From NCBI RefSeq assembly GCF_023159225.1, contig NC_063172.1, positions 45,699,832-45,763,831 on the forward strand: DNA of 64,000 nucleotides. Reading direction: 5' to 3'. Below are positions 46,531 through 59,435 of this stretch, piece by piece; position 1 is the first letter of the stretch, and each line of letters begins with the position of its first letter. The notes beneath the pieces were generated by a model. It was not told where the DNA came from and did no database searches. It was given only the letters and a program-made list of their open reading frames with translations. Source of the DNA: Perognathus longimembris pacificus (taxonomy: Eukaryota; Chordata; Mammalia; Rodentia; Heteromyidae). Both the position numbers and the translations under genes were made by a program.

Positions 46531-49159
46531 ATTATAAAAAGAGTACAACATCAGGATAAAAATAGTCATACTCTCTGTTCCTCAATCTCAAAAGATCAGT
46601 CTCAACCTACTGAAAAACCAAGGATATCTTAGGACTACGTTTTGTGAGTAACTCATTTGAAAGAGCTACTGTTGAGTGAGAGGAATATGTGGTCTTACAG
46701 AGTAGAGGTGTTCAAGTGGTAGTAGAGTTTGTCAGAGAAAAGTCGTTAAAGTCATGTACAGAGTTATCCTAAAGGAAAGGGAGTATTTGTATATGAATAC
46801 ACGTATATGTGTGTAATGATAAAGGTGGCTGTTATAAAGATTATCAAGGAATTCTGATAAGTATCTGTCTCTACCCCGATTATTGATCATTTCCCTGTAG
46901 GTAGCAGCTAAGAAGCCCAGTTGTAGTGTAGAAGCCCAGTGTAGGTTTAAGATCCAGGCGGTGTGATGGTCCTGGTAGATGACAAAGTCCATGACATAGG
47001 CTATTAGAATAGAATGGAGTTGACACTATTTGGAAGAAAGGCCAGTAACATAAAGCTGGAAGACTGCATACATCTCACACACGATGCTGAAACTTTGGTT
47101 TCTTTTTTATACTGTGCTGAACATTTATAGCACCATGTATAAGTGTGCTGTCAATAAATACTCTTAGTAGACTGTGTGCATTTCAGAAAAAATGTGCCAC
47201 TTTTAATATCAATCATGTGAGCATGCAACATTACTAAATACAAAAATCATATAAGCTCGCAGATTACTTCAGAGACTGCACTCTTTTAATTAAGAACATT
47301 TTAGGCCATAAAACATCATAAATTATGGATCCTTTCCTGTTTTCACTTGAGGACTATACATTTTATTCCTAATCCTGTTATAGGTTTCACTTAGAATCCT
47401 TGCTGTCTAGCAGTTACATATCTTTACACTCATTACTCCTTTGAGCAGAAAGAATACCATTCATTTTATAATCTGATGCATTCCTATGATATTGGAATAA
47501 GACTCAGGTGTACGGCATTTCTAAGAGGCTACCATGAGAGTAGTGCTTAAAAACTAGAGGCTGCATTTTCTGTTATCAACTGAAAACCCACTTCTGTGTA
47601 TTTGAGAAGGACACAGACTAGTATAAGATACATGCAGGTAATAAAAGGTAAATTTGACAAGTTCACTCTTGTTGCAAATGAATAAAAAAATTCTTAAAAT
47701 CTTGATGTTTGTAAAACATTAAACAATGAATGGTACTGAACATGAAAATATGAGTTATGCCATTTATAGTCTTCATCCAAGAAAAAAAATCTCTGGGAAG
47801 TATACCCTCAAAATAAGCAATAATTGAATTGTTTTTTAAAAAAGCACTTTATTACTCATGTAGGTAACCCTAAGAAAGGTAAGTTCTATGTCTGGGATTC
47901 ATTTTTCTTTCCTGAAATGAGAAGAGAAGCATGTTTACTTAAAAATTTTTCATTATAGATAAGCATGTTCTGTCATTATATTTAATTTTATAGTATTTGG
48001 AATACAAAGTGCCTTGGAGACAGATAAACATGGGTTCAAATCTTAATATCTTAAGATCACTTATTAGTTTGTTTGTTTTACCTTTGTCTTTCTAAGCTTA
48101 AAATAAATTATACCTTTTTGAGTGCTAATTTCCAAATATGTGATTTGGGATAAAAACACTCCTGTAAAGAAATTGTTTGAACAGTAAACAGGAGAATATT
48201 TACTGTGAAGTGATTAGCATAGGAATAGTTGGGTAGTAGTCTTACAATGCCTGATATCAAATCAATTCCTTGGTTTCCTACCTTTCCATTTGTCTTTAAG
48301 AATTCAGATCCAAATATAAAACATTAGAGAAATTTTAGAAAATATTGTAGACTTTTCCCCAGAAAGATTAATAGGATGTAGATGTTTTATAAACCCAGTT
48401 TTTAATCTTCCCAGCTTGATAATTCCTCTAGGTTTGAATATAGTGGACCAAGTAGCTGTAATAGGACAAACTAAATCAAAAGCTCCATAAGACTTTGCAA
48501 TTTAACACTATATATTTAAAATCAAGCATGACATCACATGCATTAATAATAGTACATCACATGGGATAACAAATCTTCCACATATACTCAGCACTAGTTT
48601 TAAGTTTACAAAATCACATAAAATCAGTTTGAAATTCTACAATTTTAAGAAAAAAAGAATTTTAGATTCACAAGAAAGCTATTAGGATAGTAAATGACAA
48701 CATTGAAAACTGATTAAATGAGTAGGGTGTTTTAAACAGATTACCAGAGATTGTCTAAAATAGGCCCAAGAACTTCTGTTCACACTTGTCAGTTTAACAG
48801 TGGGTGGATTTGTTTAAATTTTAACTGTCTATTTTGATTCCTGATGGACTACATAGAAGAAAGTACCCTAAATTGTAATCTGTAATCTTTTTGTCTGCAG
48901 AAGGACTCACATTGCTAATGTTAATTTTCTGATTTTCAATCATCTGATTGAAGACAAATTGGACTCATGCCCTCAGTCCAGCCAGTGAAAAGGGAGATGC
49001 AAGAAGACTTACCTTTCATTCTCTCAGTGAATACAGAAAGAATGGCTGAATTCCTGGCATTACCACATAGATTAACTGTCAAATGCTGCTATGTCTATTT
49101 CATCTGGAACTATATGTACCTGACCCCAAGGACAGCTAAGTGAATTCTTTATTATAAGG

Positions 49160-49190
<31 letters not shown>

Positions 49191-50715
49191 GCCAGTCCTG
49201 GGCTTTGGACTCAGGGCCTGAGCACTGTCCCTGGCTTCTTCCAGCTCAAGGCTAGCACTCTGCCGCTTGAGCCACAGCACCGCTTCTGGGGGTTTTCTGT
49301 ATATGTGGTGCTGGGGAATCGAACCTAGGGCCTCGTGTATCCGAGGCAGGCACTCTTGCCACTAGGCCATATCCCCAGCCCATAAGGAGACTTCTTGTTG
49401 TCTGTTCAGTAACTCATGAACCATTTACATATTCTGGTTCCTTATTTATTACCACTGTTGAATGATTGCATAATACTGCCAGAAGGTTTACACAGTTCAC
49501 AGATACTCTTTTAAAGAACCATGGTGTTAAAATACAGCATAGGCCATCAACAGTATCAGTGAAAATCTGCTAGCTTCTAATGGTGATAATTATTATATCA
49601 GAATGCAATTCACATAAAAGTTGTAAAAGTTTACAAACATTAAAAAGTGCATAATAGCATTTGGATCTGATAGGGCTGATAAAAAAAGACATGAAAAACA
49701 TAAAATGAGATCTTAAATTTTGTGATTGGCATCCACATGTTTGTAAGGAAATCATAGTCTCTATCCCTTTCAGCCTGGTGGAAATATTGTGCTATAGATT
49801 TAAATAGTAGCATACAGAATTGTGAGAAAATCGACTCTTTATTTGGAAGAGGTTTCGTATTTTAAGAATAAAACAAATTGATAGATTGAATTCTGGTCTG
49901 AGCAGACACTAAACAGATTGAATCCAAGTAATACTCACATAAATTAATATTTTTAAATGCCTGCATAATAAGCTTCAATGAATCTGTAGACTTTATCAGT
50001 TCATGGACATATAATTACCAAGAGGAAAGATTATGCTTTTAAAAAGTGTGTTCTGTGCACACCACCACACTATGGAAACTTAAAAAACAAAAACAAAAAC
50101 GAAAGGCAGCCCTTTAAAAAATGAGTGGTATAAAAATTCACAGTTAATGTATATCATTTTGTTTTTGATAAGCAATCAAAGAAGGGGGCAGTGCTGAGTA
50201 GCTCTATTGTACAATACAAAACAGTGTGTAAATACACAGCAGTAACACACACATACATAATGCTAAAAGTGCTAAAAACGGTGTTTTCTGGAGGGTTATT
50301 TTACTAGGTGAATACTTCAGCCAGAGATATTTAAACTCTGGGGTTCAACCAACCCTTTGCAAATAGACACAATTAAATCCTCTGACAGTGTGAGGGGCCA
50401 AATGCTACAGGAATCACCATCTAGATCAGTGCTACTCTCTACAAGCATTTCATCATATGGTCAAATGAAAGGATCCACACAAAAATGAGATCCAAACACA
50501 AGCCGCACGATTTCAACCATTGCTCATGGCAGAGGTAGAGAAAGGTCTGTCTGCAACCACAGCCTCGGCTCCCATTATTGACATGATAATGGGAAGCTCT
50601 CTGCATTGCAGCACAGCCATTTTCTTTTTCCCCTTTCCAAGCATGGAAACAAATGCATTCCAGCAATGCCTGGAGATTTGCAACATTGTCAGGTGTTGAA
50701 GGTCAAAGCTGGGTG
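46531..50715 (-). other. PKIA: PKIA 3'UTR and downstream flank, boundary unknown
   Basis: The part nearest the stop codon must be PKIA 3'UTR; how far it extends cannot be seen. PKIA messages have a long 3'UTR in mammals as I know them, and several minus-strand AATAAA motifs occur (for example near 49842 and 47848). Apart from one young SINE at 49.2 kb the stretch looks single-copy, unlike the repeat-packed DNA before it. Confidence 0.6.
49166..49381 (-). repeat. young ID-like compound SINE, minus, with TSD
   Basis: Complete minus-oriented copy with a pure run of about 26 T at its tail. ataaggagactt is at 49154-49165 and 49382-49393. It lies 1.3-1.5 kb downstream of the PKIA stop, in the gene's orientation. 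Confidence 0.96.
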
Positions 50716-50795
50716 TTAGCTTTCAGATTTTGCTGCTTCTCCCTGGGCTTCCCCACTTTGCTCTGTTGAATTTCTCTGTTCATCATCTTCACCTT
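50716..50795 (-). CDS. PKIA: PKIA terminal coding exon
   Basis: Eighty nt including the stop encode the end of E51 and residues G52-S76, an acidic tail beginning GEDDEQRNST and ending EAAKSES, then TAA. On the minus strand the acceptor is ctctcttacag|AAGGTG. The phase fits the first coding exon, and the joined protein is 76 residues, the family length. The tail is variable and not required for kinase binding in what is known of the family. The 3'UTR continues to lower coordinates for an undetermined distance; several AATAAA motifs (plus-strand tttatt) occur below 50 kb, but none can be chosen by eye. An LTR begins only about 70 bp upstream of this acceptor. Confidence 0.95.
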
Positions 50796-50867
50796 CTGTA
50801 AGAGAGAATGAAAGGGGGATAAAGGGAAGATAAAAGCGATCATTTACTGACAAAGTATATCACATAT

Positions 50868-51426
50868 TGTTGTGGGAGAATGATTCTCTGACCTGTGGTG
50901 GACTCAGCCTCAACACTAACTTTCTGAAACCCTATTAGCAAACTAACAGGCCAATGGGGGCACACCTCCATTAAGGAATTTCCTGTTTTTGATGGCCAAA
51001 AGAAACCTTTTGATCTTGAGACATTCCTCCTCTGATAAGAGAGTTTCTTGGAAGATTTATTTACACAGTTACTAGGGGAGGGGTTTTTACTGTGTGTGGG
51101 GAGTTTATGGCTAAGATAGTTAACTCAGTGCAAACAAGTAGTTAGGGGATCAATGTAGCCTTGCCCTGACCTGTCTAATCCTATAATGTATTGACAGATG
51201 TAGCCATTTTTAGATAAGTCTTATCTTATGATGTATATCTTTCTGTTTGAACTTTACTCTAGAAGTTGTAATCTGATGTCTTATGGCCTTTTTCCTAAAA
51301 CAGTATATAAGTCTTGGCCTTCCTAAAATAAAGTGTGCATTGGTTCATTCGCCTTTGCATCCTCCGTGTCCTGATTTTCTACATTTCAGTTCCCAAGTCC
51401 AGCCCCCTCTAGAGGGGCACCCCGAC
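50868..51426 (+). mobile_element. solo LTR in PKIA intron
   Basis: A 559-bp element from tgttgtgggagaatg to ccccgaca (TG...CA). It has a TATA-like gtatataag at about 51303 and aataaag at about 51327, in the right order for a plus-oriented LTR. The flanks share tat, or acatat if the end is set earlier, so the target duplication length is ambiguous. No internal viral sequence adjoins it. It is antisense to PKIA. Confidence 0.8.
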
Positions 51427-51769
51427 ATATTGTGATATGTAATTTCCAATATTGGATGGAAACTACAGACATACTCATGATATTTGAAATCCTCATGGAG
51501 ATAAGTTTATTTTCTTGGGAATTAGTTCACCATCAGAATTTAGCAAAATTTCAAAGTCTGGCTTCTTTGAAGTTAGGACAACCTAACTAAAAAACAAAAT
51601 ACATTTTAATTTTAAGAGTGGCTAAAGAGTAGTTTTGTGTTCGAGACAAAGCTAAGAAATCTCAGGGCCAGGTCAAGTATTTAAGTATAGTTTTATTTGC
51701 TGAAGAAATCAGTTGTATCTTTTAAAGTGAAAATCAGAGGTGGGAGTCTATGTTCAGTCTCTCATTTGA

Positions 51770-51843
51770 ACAATATATATATTATTTATTATTTATATAT
51801 TATTTATTCATTTAAATATATTTTATTTATTTATTTATTTTTA
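51770..51843. repeat. TA/TTTA-rich simple repeat
   Basis: Alternating tatatatta and ttta units, the tail of the minus SINE next to it. Confidence 0.85.
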
Positions 51844-52028
51844 CCAGTCCTGGGGCTTGAACTCAGGGCCTGAGCACTGTCCCTAGCTTCTTTTGCTCAA
51901 GGCTAGCACTCTGCCACTTGAGCCACAGTGCTACTTCTGGCCATTTTCTTATGTGGTTCTGGGGAATTGAACCCAGGGCTTCATGTATACAAGACAAGCA
52001 CTCTTGCCACTAGGCCATATCCCCAGCC
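51844..52028 (-). repeat. ID-like compound SINE
   Basis: Minus-oriented copy (ccagtcctggggcttgaact to ggccatatccccagccc), moderately diverged. Confidence 0.92.
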
Positions 52029-53642
52029 CCTGAACAAAATATTTTTTAAGGCCAGTAGCAATTGAGAATAACCCAGCTAATTTCTACTTCTTCTGATGTC
52101 TCAGAAGTTCTCTTAGCTTAAACTGATAATCATAGCAAAAAAACCGAAAAGACATTTATGGTACTTGGTCAATCTATTGTTTAAGAGTTACGCTGGACTC
52201 CTGCCTGTCCTTACAGAACATAAGCCAGTTCAATAAAACCACCCTCATAACTACATCCACAGCAGCAATTGTAGCTAGTGACAAAGACACTCCTGAAACC
52301 AAACAATACTTTAGTTCCATATTTCCCTTTTATAATTCCAAGCTGCTGGCAATCCTTTCAATATTTGTATGTCATGTAGTTTACTGGACACTAAATATTT
52401 TAAAGTTCGGAGAGTAACGCAATCATACAAATTTGTAATAATATTTTCTAAGTTTGTTACCATAATTCAATAGGTTGAAGATAAGTGTACTTGATCATTC
52501 TTTCAACTCTAGTGTTTCACTTGTAAAAGATAAAAACATACATACTGTATTTCCATACTCCAATGATTTAAGTCTTTATAGAAACTAAAAGCAGTTTGTT
52601 GACATAAGAAACACCTTATTGTAAAGCACTATCTATGGTAGAACCTTGGCATTTTATATCATTTATCATATATCAAATTCATGTTTCATTTTAACCTATT
52701 GATCTTATTGTTTGCATCTAGGGATAGGCAGATGGTCTGAATTTGGGACATAGAGATTAGCATGCAACAAGAACTATGTAAAGAGAAGAAGCTGTTGGTA
52801 ACCAAAAGAATGAAGCCAAATGCAACAGAGGTAAGGTAATAGAATAATTAAGGGTGAAATTGACTGTATAAATTCAAAATAATGAATTTGAGTCTGATGG
52901 AGCTTTGGATTTTCTGTTGTCTAGAGACATTTCTCCAAGATTAGCATTATGCTACAAACAGAGCTGTGGGTAAGTAGATAGTTTTAAAAAATTATGAAGC
53001 AGCAATATTGTCATATACAAACTAATAAAGTAGACACAGGTATTACCAAGGAAGTTGCTCAAAATTCAGTAATGCTGAATTTACCATTATTAATCATGTT
53101 TTATATTTACTCATTAATTATTATTTGTAGTTCTTTGTAATCAGAATAATAAAGTCAGTGTTGCATATAGTTTACTATGTGTTATGATTAGAAGGGAAAC
53201 AGAAAAGTCTTGCAAGGGCCTAGAGAATTATAACTGACAGACAAAAATACTAGAAAAGAAGATAGTTGGTAGCATGAAAAGGTTTGAATAATTCAAATTA
53301 TATGATTGTTAATATTAAATATAAAATATTAATTTTTCACATTATATTTATTAATATGAAAAAATTTTAAATTATGTGTATTAAGTTAATGTTTTCTTTG
53401 TATGTAAAAGGCCTTTGGCTAAAAATTACCAATGTTAGGGCAAACAGAAAAAGAAGAAATTAAATAATGTGCAAAAATGAGCTAATATTTAAGTTGGTTG
53501 AAAATTACTGCAGATGATTTGAAATAAAATATTCAAGTAAAAGCAGTAATGTAATTTTCTGTGGCTTAAAGTAGTTTACTGGCATCTACTAGTTATATAA
53601 GATAGTTTTATTTTGACACATCCATATTTTCTTTGTGTGTAT

Positions 53643-53870
53643 GTGTTTTGGAATTGGATTTGAGAACGTTGTGCCTTGTGCTTTCATGTGGCTTTTCCAC
53701 TGAAGGCCTATGCTCCAACACTTGAGCTGCATCTTCACTTCCAGCTTTGTCCTAGTTAACTGAAAATAAAAATCTCCAGGATTTGTTTGCTTTCACTGGC
53801 TTTGATCCTCAATCCTCAGATCTTAATCTCCTGAGCAGCTTGCGCTATAGGCATAACCATATTTTCCTAC
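53643..53870 (-). repeat. old B1-ID composite SINE
   Basis: Minus-oriented. The ID-like complement (ccaacacttgagctgcatct) is followed by the B1-like complement (tgagcagcttgcgctatagg). Confidence 0.6.
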
Positions 53871-53976
53871 AATGTTCCCTGGTAAGAATCGCCCACTCCA
53901 TTCCATTGCTGTCACTCGTCTCCCTTCCTTTTTGTTAAAACAACAACAATAAAAGATATATAAAATACAATATATA

Positions 53977-54170
53977 GGGGCTGGGGATATGGCCTAGTGG
54001 CAAGAGAGCTTGCCTCGTATACATGAGGCCCTGGGTTCGATTCCCCAGCACCACATATACAGAAAACGGCCAGAAGTGGCGCTGTGGCTCAAGTGGCAGA
54101 GTGCTAGCCTTGAGCAAAAGGAAGCCAGGGACAGTCTGAGTCCAAGGCCCAGGACTGGCAAAAAAAAAAC
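53977..54170 (+). repeat. young ID-like compound SINE
   Basis: Near-consensus copy with an A/CAA-rich tail. It lies 170 bp from the PKIA coding exon, in the intron and antisense to the gene. A small internal deletion is seen near 54136 (acagtctgagtcc). Confidence 0.94.
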
Positions 54171-54338
54171 ACAAAACAACAACAACAAAAAACAATGTGA
54201 GAGACTAGTTGTAGACTTTCATGTTGCCTAGACTTTTTAACTCTCTTAAGATAGTTTCATAAGTAGCATTTTAATTCTAGTAGATGAGTGCTACATTTCA
54301 GCCCACATTTACAGTTAGATATATATCAAATGACTTAC

Positions 54339-54489
54339 CTGTCTTGTTGATGTCAAGACCTGCTAATTTCAAGGCTAATTCATTGCTGTTGCCACTTGCA
54401 GAGGAAACCAGGATATCATGTATTGCATTTCTTCTACCTGTTCTTCCAGAAGCAATAAAGTCTGCATATGTAGTTTCCACATCAGTCAT
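54339..54489 (-). CDS. PKIA: PKIA first coding exon (PKA inhibitor alpha, kinase-binding part)
   Basis: The 151 coding nt encode M1-T50 plus the first base of E51: [11 protein letters not shown], then the pseudosubstrate core GRTGRRNAI (residues 15-23) and the leucine-rich nuclear export signal [10 protein letters not shown] (residues 38-47). The protein binds the free catalytic subunit of cAMP-dependent protein kinase as a pseudosubstrate (Ala at the phospho-acceptor place) and carries it out of the nucleus. The donor is ACAG|GTAAGT. The exon begins at 54516 after ttttag, giving 27 nt of 5'UTR in this exon. The start is the ATG with G at -3; there is no in-frame ATG upstream in the exon. All key residues are intact. 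Confidence 0.97.
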
Positions 54490-54516
54490 TGCTAACAAAT
54501 ATCCACATAGCAGGGA
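54490..54516 (-). other. PKIA: PKIA 5'UTR part of first coding exon
   Basis: These are the untranslated bases between the splice acceptor (tctctctattttag on the minus strand) and the ATG. The good polypyrimidine tract shows that at least one noncoding exon lies upstream. Confidence 0.75.
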
Positions 54517-56307
54517 CTAAAATAGAGAGAAAAGAATGAAAAGTAAATATCATGTTAGTCAGTGTTAAACATTTAACAGAAACTAAACTTTTCAATATGA
54601 ATAAGAAACCATTATCTACTTTAGAAGGAGTTACTTTGATTCTTTTCTTACCTAAGTATTTATATAAAAAAATGAGGGAACCTTTTCCATGCAGAGTCAA
54701 ATAGAAAATATCTAGATTTTGTGGGTCATGTGACCTGCTATCTGACTGTCCAAGTATAAAAGCAACCATTGAAAACAAATTGAACAGATATGGTGAACAA
54801 ACTTTATTTACAAATATAGGTGGATCAGAGTCTGTACCCCTTAGTTTGTTGACACTTGGTTTAGATAATAAAATCCTCTTTCTAAAAACCATTGTAGCAA
54901 CAAACTTGAATTCAAGAGGGGTTAGAAAGTGTAAATAGTACATACTAGGAGTAAATAGTAAGCAAGTACATTATAGGTATTGTAAGGACATTAAAGAAGT
55001 TGGGTCGAAATCCCGTTTACTTTTTATTATTGCCAACAATTCCAAATACTAGCAGTGATCAAAATTCCCTTGGTTCATTGTTTGAAAAGAATAGTAAATT
55101 GTGTTAACTGAATCTGAAAGAAAGTCTTTAAATCTAAGTAAATAAAAGTGAAGTTTCCCAGACAAAACTGTATAGTTACGTATTGAATGCCTTTCAGGTC
55201 TGTTTATTAATAGCTTGGTCTTTAGCCCTTGGCACTATTGGAAGGTAGTTGAAAATTTAGGAGGTGGGGCCTAGTATAAGGAAGAGATATTGGAATACTG
55301 GTTCCTCTTCTTCTCATTTTGCCTCCTCACTGTCATTAAATAAGTCCATTTTGTCATGTATTTCCATGATGATGTACTGCCTCTTCACAGCCCCAACTAA
55401 GCGTAGGCTGAAATTTCTGAAACCATGAGCTAAAATAAAGCTTTTCTCTTTATAAGTTTATTTCCTTAGGAATTTTGTCACTATGAAATGACTAGAACTA
55501 AGTCTCTGTTGCCTATTCTGTCAATATGTTATAGAGATAATTGGCTGAGTGAAATACCTCCTTCATTTTACATTATTAATTAGTAAAGGAGTTGGATAAT
55601 GTGATCATTAGTTTCATTTAAAGTTAAGGTATAAAACACTCAAAATGACTTTATTTCTCATACTGTCAATTTGGAAATTCTTTTTCTGGCCATTACCACT
55701 TTATTCATTATTTTTCCCTTCTTAGCATCGATTCTTCAGACTGATGCTGTCTTTATTCCATTAACCCTCTTATTCTCAGGCTCTCCTAGGTCCACTGCTA
55801 TATGAATCATGTAGCTTTTATGCTGCATTAAAAAGCTCCTTTGATCTTTTTTTATAATTTCTTTCCTCTCTGATACATTATCATTGGGAAACACCCTATA
55901 GTATACTTTTCTTTAATCCTACTACTAAGTGGATGAATGCTACCAGAAAAAAGTCACAAAAATTGTCACAGTTTGCTAAATTTAATATATCTATCTATTA
56001 TTAGTGTTACCTCTAAGTGTCACAGACATTCTTTATTCACCTCCAGTTGATTTTTCCTTAAACATTTTTCCTGTTGGTAACATTTTCAGATCCTATGTCC
56101 CTACAACTGAAAGGACAGACTACCCCACATCCAGATAAATCTTTCCAATCCACACACTACAAAGTCCCTTCCTTGAAATTATACGGAATCTTCCTGATTA
56201 GAGGACATGGGACATCTGCTGTAAGTTCTTTTAATTAATTTCCTTCCCAAACATTTCTTCGTAATTTTAATTTCCTTTTTTATTCTTCTCTTAGCACCTC
56301 CCCTCCC

Positions 56308-56690
56308 CTGCCTTTTTCTTTTTGCCAGTCCTGGGGCTTGGACTCAGGGCCGGAGCTTTAGCACTGTTCCCTGGCTTCTTTTTGCTCAAGGCTATCATTC
56401 TTTTTTTTTTTAACAAAGAAACATCACAATTTTAATGCGGAGCTAAGCTTTTGACTACAACTTTATACTATAAATGTATTTAGAAAAGACAGGGATGGTG
56501 TAGTAGAGTAGACCTGTGTGAACTGTGAAGAAGAAACAAGATCCTGACAAGGACAGTGACTATCATTCTACCACTTGAGTCACAGAGCCACTTTTGGCTT
56601 TTTCTTTTTATGTGGTGCTAAGGAATCAAACTCAAAGCTTCATGCATGCAAGGCAAGCACTCTACCACTAAGCCACATTCCCAGCCCTTA
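56308..56690 (-). repeat. ID-like SINE interrupted by a retrocopy
   Basis: A minus SINE (ttttgccagtcctggggctt to cacattcccagccc) is split near its middle by a separate 158-bp insertion. Confidence 0.88.
56402..56559 (-). pseudogene. poly(A)-tailed retrocopy of an unrecognised transcript 3' end
   Basis: The insert starts with a T run on the plus strand (an A tail on the minus strand). It has an ATTAAA polyadenylation-type signal about 25 bp before that tail and is flanked by the perfect 10-bp duplication ctatcattct (56392-56401 and 56560-56569). It is not SINE or L1 sequence, so it looks like the 3' end of a cellular mRNA copied by L1. I do not recognise the source gene. Confidence 0.75.
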
Positions 56691-57692
56691 GCCTCTTTCT
56701 TTTAAAGATATGCCACTGATTTTCCTTCCATTCCTAATACCATTGGTGACTTTCCATTAAAGACACATCATTCTGGAGCAGATTTTTATATATGTGTCTT
56801 CCTTCTCTAATCACTTCTTGATCTTGTTGCTTTTGATTGGATGTCATTCATATTTATCCACTGTCAAACATAGTAAACTCACACTGTAGGATGATTACTG
56901 ACTTCCTGCATTTCCTAAATTTCTTCTTGCACCATTTAATTCAAAGTGTGGTTGCTAGTCATTTTTGTACTTTTCTCAAAAAATACCTCCACAGCTTAAC
57001 TCATAGCCTACAGAACATATTTATGAAATCTCTATAATCTCTTTTGAGGTCTTTAATGATCTAGATAGGACCTATTTTTGCTATTTTTAACTTGCTAGTA
57101 TCCTTGGTATACTATGGACTAATACATACTTTTTTGTGGAAGTGTGTGCTCATATTTATTAATCCATCTAAAATGCCCTTTCCCAATAAAGTTGCCTGTT
57201 GAAATCTACCCATTGATATTCACCTAGCAAGACATATTCTCATTTACCACTCTTCCTGTGACTTCTTAACACTTAATGGGCCCATGTTTTCCTGAATAGG
57301 CCATTTACGGTCTAGCCAGCAAGGAATGCAGTTACTTCTTTTATTCAGGTGGATTAGAGGCTCTGGTAAGATAGGAACTGCATTTAAAAAATACTTTAGT
57401 CACATCAACTTCTAGTCGAGTTCTTTGTACATAGTCAATGCTAAATGGAAGTATGTTGAACAGCAATGGCAATTAAGAAAGAAATGTACTAATTACCTTT
57501 CATTAGGAACAGAATTACCCTGCTTCTGATTATACAAAGTTACCAAACCCTAAAAGTTAACTACTTCAATCTAGAATATTAACTGTCTCATTTTATGTTT
57601 TTTTCCAAAACATAGACAAAAAAGTACAACTGCTTTTGTTTATCTGATACTAATGCTACAAAACTTTTTAAATACTCATTTTTAACATAAAA

Positions 57693-57903
57693 AGTCTTGG
57701 CTGGAAATGTGGCTTAGCAGTAGAGTTCTTGCCTATCATACATGAAGCCTGGGTTAGATGCCTCAGCACCACATAAACAGAAAAAGCCAGAAGTTGTGCT
57801 GTGCCTCAAAGGTTAAGTGCTAGCTTTGAGCAAAAAAGAAGCCAGGGACAGGGCTCAGGCCCTGAATTCAAGCTCCAGGACTGGCAAAAAAAGAAAAAAA
57901 AAA
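57693..57903 (+). repeat. diverged ID-like compound SINE
   Basis: ggctggaaatgtggcttagc to an A tail, with many substitutions relative to the young copies. Confidence 0.88.
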
Positions 57904-58781
57904 GATGAAAAGTCTCAGAGAATTTAAGTGACTACTAAGTTATATACAGAAATGTGACTTATGTCTAATGTTATGATTTTTAAGGACATTTGAAATATTA
58001 AGAATGAAGCAGAAAAAATGGTAACATTGAGAATATATGAAGTTAGAAAAAGGTCAGATCTGAATATTTGGGGATGTTAATAACTTGTCAATGTTTTATT
58101 TTTTTGAGGAGAACAAATAACTTTCATTGAATTTTCTGTTAGTGCATTCTTAAGTGATAAATATATGCGGAGAGAAATATAAATGTGTTATATTTACCTT
58201 TGAAAATGTTGATAGTGATTTCATTTGGACTGAATGAAAGAAAATATACACAATGGTGATATCTTATTCCTATATACTTCTCCCCTGAAGCATTTCTTAA
58301 ATATACTTGTTAGCTAGATGTTCACCCAAGTCTCCTTTACAGTGACATAGAAACCAAGTGCTAATCACTTATTTAGAGCCAGTATAATTATTATAATAAT
58401 AGCTGATATAAAAATAGTATTTTTATTATGTTTTCATTCTTTAGTCTTTAGATTTTTTTATGATAAAAGAACAACAGCTAACAAAACAAACTGTATATGT
58501 TAATGAGTGAGTATAATAACAATAGCTTTTTTCAACAAAATATGAAGATGCAGCAAACCATATTTTCTCTCCATTATCACTGTTCTTTTAGTGAATTCCT
58601 TCTAAGTGCTCAATATAGTTACTTCTCTGTCTCTTAAGCATTTAGACACAGTTATGTTTACTAGTATCACTATTAAAGATACATAGATATATTTTACATT
58701 AAGTGTATCTATACAGATGACCTCGACTTTTGTTTTGAAATTCTGAAGAATTTTCACCAAAAATTATGATTAGTAGGTAGA

Positions 58782-58838
58782 GAGAGAGAAAAAAAAGAAA
58801 GGAGAGAAAGAAAGAAAAAAACAAGAAAGAAAGAAAGC
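58782..58838 (+). repeat. GA/GAAA purine-rich microsatellite
   Basis: agagagagagaaaaaaaagaa-type purine run with GAAA units. Confidence 0.9.
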
Positions 58839-59435
58839 CCCCAAATATTTTTTAATGTCAGACATGTCAACAGCTTAAAATAATCACAGGCCTTGGAATT
58901 GTTACACAGTCTACACTTTGATTCTTTACTAGAGTTTCCTCCTTATGTTGTTTATTTTGGATTTTCTACACATAAATAATAGAATTGCATATTGACAAGG
59001 AAATATAGCTGGGTTTTAGGGTGCTAGTTTTATAAAATAATCAATTATATAAATAACCAATTATATATATTTAAAGTTTTATGGGGGTGCAAAATTACAT
59101 TTTAATATTTGAATATTGAACTTTTCAACTTTGATTAAAAGTTAAAATATGAATACCTAAAACTTTAATCAAAAGTTATGAATAAGAAATCAGCTTTTTT
59201 TTGTCCTTGTTTAAAAGCCACAATTTCTCACTCTAACAACAGAAACAATACAATGCAGCTTTGAAAATCCTTCCTTTGTGTGAGTCATTTCTGAACAGAG
59301 ATATATGATTCTTTGTTTATGCTTTTAGCTGATATCACATTTGTAAATTATTTGAACAAATAAACAGAAGGCCCTCCTCAAGTTGAACTTACAGATTTAG
59401 ATAGAGTTCAAGAGCCTATGAAAGTGTGTACTTAC

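Larger units (their letters stand above)
50796..54338. other. PKIA: PKIA intron between the two coding exons
   Basis: A 3.5-kb intron containing a solo LTR next to the acceptor, three SINEs and AT-rich single-copy sequence. Confidence 0.85.
54517..59435. other. PKIA: PKIA 5' intron
   Basis: Intron upstream of the first coding exon, with two SINEs, a nested retrocopy and otherwise AT-rich single-copy sequence. Confidence 0.7.

Noticed and set aside
54490..54498. Earlier PKIA start at an upstream TTG codon
   Set aside because: The known 76-residue protein starts at the ATG at 54489; a TTG start is unlikely in a mammal.
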